The translations under genes and the position numbers were made by a program. The notes under the pieces are model-generated. The model searched no databases, was not told the DNA's origin, and saw only the letters and a list, made by a program, of their open reading frames with translations. 36,011 bases of DNA from Elusimicrobiota bacterium (GTDB lineage: Bacteria > Elusimicrobiota > Elusimicrobia > Elusimicrobiales > UBA9959): the NCBI GenBank assembly GCA_026388125.1, contig JAPLKJ010000252.1, positions 1 through 36,011 of the forward strand, written 5' to 3'. Shown one piece after another: positions 29,498 to 35,209 of the stretch; position 1 is the stretch's first letter, and each line of letters opens with the position of its first letter.

Positions 29498-30439
29498 ATG
29501 AATAACTGGAAAAAATACACACTCGCCGCGGTGATCTTAACGGTCCCGGGATTTGCCTGCGCGGCAAATCCACAGAGGAATATTTCAGCGGACCTGAAGG
29601 ACACGGTAGCTGTTAATGGGGAATTTAATACTGCTATCCCCGTCATTAATGAAGATCTAGCGGGCCTGCCGCTTCCGAAAGCGGCTGCGGTTGACGGCGT
29701 TGTCAGAGGTGTGTCTACAAAACCCGTAGAGTGGGTCGCCATTAAAGGCGGCAAATTCACTATGGGAACCAACGGCGATGAAATTGGGCTGGAAGATGCC
29801 AAACCGGCTCACGTGGTTGCCATTAAAACCTTTGAAATGTCGAAAACAGCGGTGACGGTTGAGCAATACTCGGAATGCGTCGCCAGAGGCAGGTGCACTG
29901 AACCGAAGACCGGCAGCTATTGCAATTGGGGTAAGGCCGGCAGAGAGACTCATCCGGTAAACTGTGTCAGCTGGCACCAGGCGGATCAATATGCCAAGTT
30001 CAAGGGCGCCAGGCTGCCCAGCGAGTCCGAGTGGGAGTACGCTGCTACTGGCGGCGGCAGGGACCAGAAATACCCCTGGGGTAACGATGAGCCGACTTGC
30101 GACAAGGCCGTGATGTTCGGCAACGGCGACAGCGGCTGCGGCACCGATGCTACGATGCCCGTGTGTTCGAAGCCTGCCGGGAACACCGCGCAGGGGTTGT
30201 GCGACATGGCCGGGAACGTATACCAGTGGGTGCAGGATGAGTCCGGTCAGTCTTACGACGGTGCGCCTGCCGACGGCAGTGCGTTCGAAGGTAAAGTCCC
30301 GGGCCGGGTGAGGGGGATGCGCGGCAGCCCTTTTGATCTGGGCGCCAGTTCCGTGGCTATGAGTGTCATTGACCGCTCCAGTTACTGCTCCGACAATTCC
30401 GCCAGCGAGATCGGGTTCCGCCTTGCGAAGTCAAAATAG
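29498..30439 (+). CDS. Exported FGE-sulfatase (SUMF1) domain protein
   Basis: The 313-residue product has a signal peptide ending near CAA (21-23), a linker, and a formylglycine-generating-enzyme-like domain from about residue 77 to the end. Signatures include WVAIKGGKFTMGTNGDE, MSKTAVTVEQYSECV, HPVNCVSWHQADQYAKFKGARLPSESEWEYAATGG, YPWGN, GLCDMAGNVYQWV and GFRLAKSK. True FGEs use two cysteines near the C-terminus to activate sulfatases. Here DRSSYCSDN has one cysteine in that region and no sulfatase is nearby. A binding or scaffold role, as in many bacterial FGE-fold proteins, is equally likely. ACGGAGG sets the start. Confidence 0.85.
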   Translation: MNNWKKYTLAAVILTVPGFACAANPQRNISADLKDTVAVNGEFNTAIPVINEDLAGLPLPKAAAVDGVVRGVSTKPVEWVAIKGGKFTMGTNGDEIGLEDAKPAHVVAIKTFEMSKTAVTVEQYSECVARGRCTEPKTGSYCNWGKAGRETHPVNCVSWHQADQYAKFKGARLPSESEWEYAATGGGRDQKYPWGNDEPTCDKAVMFGNGDSGCGTDATMPVCSKPAGNTAQGLCDMAGNVYQWVQDESGQSYDGAPADGSAFEGKVPGRVRGMRGSPFDLGASSVAMSVIDRSSYCSDNSASEIGFRLAKSK

Positions 30440-30468
30440 GGAAGCGGCGCGCTGCGCTGTCCCATTTG

Positions 30469-30501
30469 CCGCCGGGGAGAATATCCCCGGCGGTTTGTTT
30501 T
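30469..30501 (+). terminator. Terminator of the FGE-like gene
   Basis: A 10-bp perfect stem joins CCGCCGGGGA (30469-30478) and TCCCCGGCGG (30484-30493), followed by TTTGTTTT. Confidence 0.92.
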
Positions 30502-30540
30502 CTGGGAACAAAGACTGGGGCGGGTTGGGTCCTTTTACCC

Positions 30541-30569
30541 TTACGGGGATTGGTTTTATCCGGCATAAT
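30541..30569 (+). promoter_or_regulatory. Promoter for a leaderless cyanophycinase-like transcript
   Basis: TTACGG (30541-30546), a 17-base spacer and CATAAT (30564-30569). The -10 ends six bases before the ATG at 30576, with no ribosome site, so translation probably starts at the 5' end of the mRNA. Confidence 0.5.
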
Positions 30570-30575
30570 CTGATA

Positions 30576-31547
30576 ATGGGAAAATTGAAACTTCCATGGC
30601 TGCTCCCTGCGTTGTTCTTCGCAGGCCTGTCGCAGGCCGCTGCCGCGGCCGGCAAGGACTACACCTATTTGCTCACCGGGGATCCCGCGGACGCTAAAGT
30701 GTTCCCGCAGGGCGGAGCGATACTGGAAGGCGGCGCTGACGATTCCGCGGAAGCTATCCGCTGGATGATACGCCGGGCGGACGGCGGGGATATAGTGGTG
30801 CTGCGGACGGACGAGGACGAAGGGACGCAGGAAATGTTCGCCACGCTGGGCAAGGCGGACTCCGTGGAGACCTTTAATTTCGCGGCCAGGACGGCGGCGT
30901 ACGACCCGTTCATCCTGAGCAAGATAGCCCAGGCCGACGGCATCTTTTTCGCCGGCGGGGATCAGGCCGAATACGTGAGTTTCTGGAAGGGTACCCTGGT
31001 ACAGGAAGCGGTCAACCGGGCCATAAAGCGGGGGGTCCCGGTGGGCGGGATCAGCGCCGGGCTCGCCATCCTGGGGCAATTTCAGTTCGAGGCGCTGCAC
31101 GACACTATTACCTCCGATGAGGCGCTGAAAGATCCTTACGCCCTGGAGGTCACGCTCGGAAAAGATTTCCTGGAGGTCCCCCAGCTGAACGGGATAATTA
31201 CTGATTCACATTTTTCGCAGCGCGGCCGGCTCGGCCGTCTGCTGGTCTTTATATCCCGGCTTGTGCAGGACGGCTGGACCGGCGAAGCCAGGGGTATAGG
31301 CGTTGACGAGGAGACCGCCGTGCTGGTGGACGAATCCGGAGCGGCGATGGTTACGGGCGTGAACAACGCGGTGTTCGTCAGGCTTTCGCGCAAGCCCCTG
31401 GTCTGCCGGCCCGGAGAGCCATTGACCGCCGGAGTTTTTGAGGTGGTTACCGCGGCTCCCGGCCAGCGCTTCAATGTAAAGACCTGGGAGGGCGAGGGAC
31501 GCTCCAGCCTTGTGGACGTAAAAAAAGGCGTGCTCACCGTGCGCTGA
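30576..31547 (+). CDS. Exported cyanophycinase-like peptidase (S51 family)
   Basis: The 323-residue product has a signal peptide (LPALFFAGLSQAAAAA) and an S51 peptidase domain. The nucleophile is Ser160 in VGGISAGLAILG. FFAGGDQAEY (124-133) and ITDSHFSQRGRLGRL (208-222, with His212) match cyanophycinases, which cut beta-Asp-Arg bonds of cyanophycin. Known extracellular cyanophycinases let bacteria feed on the polymer as an Arg and Asp source, which would fit the OTC and carbamate kinase genes here. Other S51 members cut Asp-X dipeptides or have unknown targets, so substrate is inferred. The frame is open from 30363, but the signal peptide and promoter place the start at 30576. Confidence 0.83.
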   Translation: MGKLKLPWLLPALFFAGLSQAAAAAGKDYTYLLTGDPADAKVFPQGGAILEGGADDSAEAIRWMIRRADGGDIVVLRTDEDEGTQEMFATLGKADSVETFNFAARTAAYDPFILSKIAQADGIFFAGGDQAEYVSFWKGTLVQEAVNRAIKRGVPVGGISAGLAILGQFQFEALHDTITSDEALKDPYALEVTLGKDFLEVPQLNGIITDSHFSQRGRLGRLLVFISRLVQDGWTGEARGIGVDEETAVLVDESGAAMVTGVNNAVFVRLSRKPLVCRPGEPLTAGVFEVVTAAPGQRFNVKTWEGEGRSSLVDVKKGVLTVR

Positions 31548-31591
31548 CCGCAAGGGACGCTGTTCCCTGTCCTTTGATCTATGAAGTGCGG

Positions 31592-31624
31592 AACCGCCGG
31601 GGAAGACCGGCGGTTTTGTTTTTG
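31592..31624 (+). terminator. Terminator of the cyanophycinase-like gene
   Basis: AACCGCCGG (31592-31600) pairs with CCGGCGGTT (31607-31615), a 9-bp perfect stem, then TTGTTTTTG. Confidence 0.9.
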
Positions 31625-31767
31625 AAAATTAATAAGATATTCTGGTGCTACTCGCATGAAATAGAACCTGCCCCGGCCGACGACTGAAATAAGCGCTCCC
31701 GAAATTTTTGTGACGCCCGGCAACTGCCGGGCGCGGCGGCGCTTTATCGAGATTTCTGGAAACTGCC

Positions 31768-31890
31768 CCGACTTTTGGTATTATAGATAGCTTGACGGAA
31801 GTGGCGCGATTTTTTGAAATTTTCAGGCAGAGAGAAGTGCGAAACAGGGAAAGAGCTTGCGATGTGTGCCACGAGCAATAAACGGAAAGG
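31768..31890. repeat. Dispersed repeat, copy B (upstream of CcdC-like gene)
   Basis: It shares ordered blocks with 28338-28445: CCGACTTTTGGT, CGGAAGTG (31796-31803), ATTTTCAGGCAGAGA (31819-31833) and a weaker GAAAGA...CGAT block. An extra 17 bases or so separate the first two blocks. Middle parts differ, so the copies are old or only the blocks are under selection. Confidence 0.45.
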
Positions 31891-31896
31891 AAGGCA

Positions 31897-32490
31897 ATGA
31901 CCTGGGATGTGGCTAAGATAGACCACCTGATAGGCACCGCGGTAAGCTCCGGGGTGGTGCTGTTCTTCATTTACCGCCGCTTCCGGCATACTTTCGGGCG
32001 CCAGCTCCTGAGGCGCGGGCGCCTGAAGTTACGGCTGGGCCTGTTCGCGGCGGCGGGCGCGGTGCTGCTGGCTCACGCCCTGTTCTCGGCCGCCGGCGCG
32101 CTGGCCGGCGCCGCCGGGCTGGGCATCGGCGCGGGGCTCGCCGTCTGGGCCGCCCGGCATACGCGCTTCCAGGAAGAGGACGGCAAGCTCTACTATGTTC
32201 CCCATACCTATACGGGCATGGTGGTCTCGGCCCTGTTCCTCGGGCGCATCCTCTACCGCTTCGCGGCGCGCTTCTCCGCGGGCCAGTCCGGCCTCGCCGG
32301 AGTCGCGGCCGGAGGGTTTGGCTCCTTCAGCTCCGCCTCCCAGAACCCGGCGACGCTCTCGATCTTCTTTGTCCTGGCGGGTTACTATGCGGGCTACTAC
32401 TACTACCTTCTCCGGGAATCTGGCAGCCTTAAGGGGAAAAAGGGACCTCTGCCGCTCGAGACCGCCGCCGCCAATGGGGCCGGAGCATAA
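31897..32490 (+). CDS. CcdC-like (DUF1453-like) inner membrane protein
   Basis: The 197-residue protein has four or five membrane segments and no signal peptide. FFIYRRFRHTFGRQLLRRGRLKLRLGL in the first part and the middle AARHTRFQEEDGKLYYVPHTYTGMVV resemble the CcdC/DUF1453 family, whose role is not well defined and has been linked to cytochrome maturation or cell-envelope functions. AAAGGAAGG just upstream sets the start. It converges on the pyroglutamyl-peptidase-like gene with a 44-base spacer that has no clear terminator. Family match is by eye and moderate. Confidence 0.55.
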   Translation: MTWDVAKIDHLIGTAVSSGVVLFFIYRRFRHTFGRQLLRRGRLKLRLGLFAAAGAVLLAHALFSAAGALAGAAGLGIGAGLAVWAARHTRFQEEDGKLYYVPHTYTGMVVSALFLGRILYRFAARFSAGQSGLAGVAAGGFGSFSSASQNPATLSIFFVLAGYYAGYYYYLLRESGSLKGKKGPLPLETAAANGAGA

Positions 32491-32534
32491 GACCTGACAG
32501 CGAAGCTTCTCAGCGCGGACAGGGCACATTAAAA

Positions 32535-33680
32535 TTAAAAGGAACTGTTCTGTATGCGGCTAAGGGCCTGCGTATCGGCGGCGTTGGGCTGCGCCTGCAC
32601 GGCTGTGGAAACAGGGGAGGCGGCTGACATGCTTTGGGCCGGCGTGCCCAGCGCTGTCTGTACCGCGGTAGCCAGGACGTTAACCCACCAGAAAATACCG
32701 CTGCCGTAACCGGCCAGGTCCGGATAGCGGCTGGGGACATCCGGGAAGTGGAAGAACCCGACTATGGGTTTTTTGGGGAGCCTTGGCGCCGGCAGGGAGA
32801 TCTTGTATCCTGCCGTCCTGTTGCCGGCCAGTTTGGTAGGCAGCTCATACTGGGTGGCATGCAGCGCGAGGAAGGTGATATTGTTGCAGAGATAGTCGTT
32901 ATTGGGGCTTTGGGCCGCCGGGCCTGAAACGGTGTAGCCCAGGTAAGAAACTGTTTTAGCGGTGGCGGCGGCCAGCGCGGCGCCGTTCCACGTGGTCTTG
33001 ATTTCCTTGCCGGCCGGGTAATCCTCCAGCAGCCAGTTGGACTCGGGCCTGTTGCCGTAGTTCTTTTCGCCGTTGGACTTATAGCCCTCGCCATTGGAAG
33101 CGCTGTTAACGGCGGCTCCTTCGAAGGTGGCTTGCGGGGCCCCGCCGCCGGTCATCATTATCATCTCGGGCTTGAAACGGCTGGTTTCATAAATAAGGAT
33201 CCCGGCGGCCAGGTCCCAGGTTACGTCCAGCACCATGAAACACACGTTATAGTCTTCGCCGTTCAGCACCATTTTGCGGGTGGAAACTATGGCCCCGTTG
33301 GAAAAGGCCTGCGGGTTCATGCGGGGGGAGTAAACGTATTTTTTTGCGGCCCTGGCGGTTTGGAAATGCTTATACTGGCCGGGCCAGAAATCATTATCGG
33401 CCATGGCGCTTACCACTTCGCCGGAAATATTATAATTGCGCCCTGCGAAAAGGCCGTAACCCGTAACTATCACGCGCTTGCCGGCGCCGAGAGCGCTGCA
33501 GGCCCCGGAGGGATTAGCCGTCTTATACGCGGTAAAGGTGTCCGAAACCGCCTGGTTGCCCTCTTCGCCGAGGTCGGTTTCCAGGGCGCGCGCGGCGGGC
33601 GCGCCGCCCATGGACGCGGCGGCAAGGAACACGGCCGCGCACAAGGCGGGGGCTGCTCTTACCGTAGGGGGATATTTCAT
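32535..33680 (-). CDS. Exported pyroglutamyl-peptidase-like (C15) protein
   Basis: The 381-residue product has an N-terminal signal region (about 1-32) and a domain resembling pyrrolidone-carboxylate peptidase. VIVTGYGLFAGRNYNISGEVV parallels the VLVTGFxPFGGxxxNPS opening. FEGAAVN (Glu187) parallels the ErxAxN box, NDYLCNN holds the likely catalytic Cys265, and VGFFHFP the catalytic His311. Such enzymes remove N-terminal pyroglutamate; known ones are mostly cytoplasmic and about 215 residues, so an exported 381-residue form is unusual. The C-terminal 60 residues are Ala/Gln/Ser-rich and look disordered. It has its own strong divergent promoter. Confidence 0.72.
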   Translation of the reverse strand: MKYPPTVRAAPALCAAVFLAAASMGGAPAARALETDLGEEGNQAVSDTFTAYKTANPSGACSALGAGKRVIVTGYGLFAGRNYNISGEVVSAMADNDFWPGQYKHFQTARAAKKYVYSPRMNPQAFSNGAIVSTRKMVLNGEDYNVCFMVLDVTWDLAAGILIYETSRFKPEMIMMTGGGAPQATFEGAAVNSASNGEGYKSNGEKNYGNRPESNWLLEDYPAGKEIKTTWNGAALAAATAKTVSYLGYTVSGPAAQSPNNDYLCNNITFLALHATQYELPTKLAGNRTAGYKISLPAPRLPKKPIVGFFHFPDVPSRYPDLAGYGSGIFWWVNVLATAVQTALGTPAQSMSAASPVSTAVQAQPNAADTQALSRIQNSSF

Positions 33681-33711
33681 AAAGCTCTTGTTGCCGAATG
33701 CTGTCAGTTAT

Positions 33712-33741
33712 AGTATAACAGCGCCCCCCTTGACATGTCAA
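33712..33741 (-). promoter_or_regulatory. Strong promoter with palindromic -35 (TTGACATGTCAA)
   Basis: On the minus strand TTGACA (33741-33736), an 18-base spacer and TATACT (33717-33712) with an upstream TGT. The -35 is half of a perfect 12-bp palindrome, TTGACATGTCAA (33730-33741), which puts a second TTGACA on the plus strand. A regulator dimer could bind there. Confidence 0.75.
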
Positions 33742-33870
33742 GAGACGTTGCAAAAGGCGTACGGTTTGTCAATACGGCACACGAAATTGCCTTCAATGAT
33801 CATGCAGTAAACACCGCCCCCAACGGTTTAACCGCAGGGAGCCGCCGGATATTTCTAAAGATTTTAATAG

Positions 33871-33876
33871 TAAAAT
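33871..33876 (+). promoter_or_regulatory. -10 box placed for a leaderless transcript
   Basis: TAAAAT ends six bases before the ATG at 33883, with no ribosome site. Spacing is the same as at 24298 and 30564. No clear -35 is seen. Confidence 0.4.
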
Positions 33877-33882
33877 CATGGT

Positions 33883-34359
33883 ATGTTCAGCAAAACAACT
33901 CTTCTGCTCGTCTTTTTGCCGGCCGGGATGTTCGTGCTGCTCGCCTACGCGCTGTACTATATCATAGGCAGCAAGGCGGAGGTGGAGAAGCTGCGGCGCG
34001 AGTACGCCGCCGGCGTGGAAACCGAACTAGAGGCGCAGCGCCTGCTCAGGCGGACGCGCCGGATGTTCATTATCTGGGTGGTGTCCGTAGTCCTGCACCG
34101 CCTGTTTATCTTATATTGGGGAGGGATCGCGGGGCTGGGGGAATTACTTTGGTGTCTGGACCCATGGGGTTTCTTACCCAGCCTGTTTATCGGTGCTGCC
34201 TACACCAAGTATGCCGGTGTGGTGTGGTCTAACGGCGATCTGGAGATGTTTTACAAGGTCGCTTCGCTCATTATCGACGCGTTGATAATTTGTATTCTCT
34301 GGCTCTGGACACGGTACGCCTTTGAACGACCGGAAACAGAGCCTGGCGATAGAAATTGA
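33883..34359 (+). CDS. Small membrane protein of unknown function
   Basis: The 158-residue protein has four predicted membrane segments: about 7-28, 61-77, 86-108 and 125-144. A charged helix follows the first segment (KAEVEKLRREYAAGVETELEAQRLLRRTRR) and may face the cytoplasm as a coiled coil. I recognise no family. An overlapping frame starting at 33735 is rejected because its Arg/Gly-rich sequence shows no membrane pattern. The ATG at 33883 is preceded by TAAAAT and no ribosome site. Confidence 0.65.
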   Translation: MFSKTTLLLVFLPAGMFVLLAYALYYIIGSKAEVEKLRREYAAGVETELEAQRLLRRTRRMFIIWVVSVVLHRLFILYWGGIAGLGELLWCLDPWGFLPSLFIGAAYTKYAGVVWSNGDLEMFYKVASLIIDALIICILWLWTRYAFERPETEPGDRN

Positions 34360-34420
34360 AAGCGGGATAGCGGAATTCGCGTTCAAGCCGCGTAAGGCGC
34401 TTTTGCAGGGTAAGCGGTAA

Positions 34421-34445
34421 CAGGCCTTATGTTTACTGCAGTTTA
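34421..34445. repeat. Direct repeat of 28421-28445
   Basis: Twenty-three of 25 bases match 28421-28445, including the 15-mer CCTTATGTTTACTGC. An 11-base part also occurs inverted at 33803-33813 (TGCAGTAAACA). It lies between two genes, 61 bases before the ATG at 34506. Confidence 0.7.
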
Positions 34446-34505
34446 TGCTGGCTGCCAGTTCCGGTTCTATTCAAAACCCGAAGGGCGGACAAAGGAGCCT
34501 TACTT

Positions 34506-35090
34506 ATGCGCAAAATTCTCCTGCTTAGTTTCGCTTTAACGTTACCCGCCGGCGCCGCCTGGTCAAAAGAAAGCGGCGCGGCCCTTGTGAGAAAGGCCGA
34601 CAAAATATGTGAAGCCTGGGTTCCGGTGCCTGCCAAGGGCCCCGTGGAGATGAAAGCCGGTTTTGCCGACTACTGTTCCGTTTTCCTGGAGATAGACTCC
34701 GAACTGATGCGGCGCACAAAGAGTTCGGACATCCTCAAGATCAAAGAAGGGCTGGAAGCCGTAGCCGAGCTGATAGTTGCGGGCGACACGCCTTCCGTGG
34801 CGGATGCGGAAAAACTTTGCGCCCTGCGGGTCCCGGCAGGTTCCAGGCCGCCCGCGGCCGGCCCCTTTGCCCGGCCGGCGAAACGAATGAAGGAGAACTG
34901 CGCCGGCCTTGTCGACGCTAAAAGCCTGGTAAAAGACCAGGCAAACTGGTCGCCGCGGCCGGCCGAGTATTACCAGAACCTTGCCGCGGTCAGGACCGCC
35001 GCTTCGGGCGTAGTACTTTGCGAAAAAATGTGGCTGCTCGTCCAGAAAATGAACGGCTCGAAGGTCCGGGCCAAGCCAACGGGGAACTAG
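34506..35090 (+). CDS. Exported Cys-containing protein of unknown function
   Basis: The 194-residue product has a signal peptide (ILLLSFALTLPAGAAWS). The mature part is mostly helical with five cysteines (KICEAW, DYCSVF, KLCALR, ENCAGL, VLCEKM) spread evenly, which suggests disulfides in the periplasm or outside. I recognise no family. AAAGGAG lies eight bases before the ATG. No terminator is seen between it and the following hydrolase, but the latter has its own strong promoter. Confidence 0.75.
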   Translation: MRKILLLSFALTLPAGAAWSKESGAALVRKADKICEAWVPVPAKGPVEMKAGFADYCSVFLEIDSELMRRTKSSDILKIKEGLEAVAELIVAGDTPSVADAEKLCALRVPAGSRPPAAGPFARPAKRMKENCAGLVDAKSLVKDQANWSPRPAEYYQNLAAVRTAASGVVLCEKMWLLVQKMNGSKVRAKPTGN

Positions 35091-35136
35091 CGGCCTGCGG
35101 TTAAGAGCGGCCCCTGCGCAGCCGCGCCGCCTGCCC

Positions 35137-35164
35137 TTGACTTACAGATGGCGTCTGGTATACT
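35137..35164 (+). promoter_or_regulatory. Sigma70 promoter of the alpha/beta hydrolase gene
   Basis: TTGACT (35137-35142), a 16-base spacer and TATACT (35159-35164). This is one of the best promoter matches in the window, about 45 bases before the ATG at 35210. Confidence 0.8.
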
Positions 35165-35209
35165 AGAATAGAGCCCGCCGCACGACGAGAAATTCAGGAA
35201 GCAGCTGCC

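Larger units (their letters stand above)
31548..31896. other. 349-base spacer without a gene
   Basis: It holds the terminator at 31592-31624, a 7-bp hairpin with a 4-base loop (31715-31732, GCCCGGC/GCCGGGC), an extended -10 candidate TGGTATTAT (31776-31784) and dispersed-repeat copy B (31768-31890). I see no coding signal on either strand. Confidence 0.6.

Noticed and set aside
31715-31732. GC hairpin as a terminator
   Set aside because: The 7-bp stem is not followed by T on either strand, and a proper terminator already lies at 31592-31624.
33735-34232. 165-codon plus-strand frame overlapping the small membrane protein
   Set aside because: Its first part spans the intergenic control region and the rest is Arg/Gly-rich; the other frame has regular membrane segments.
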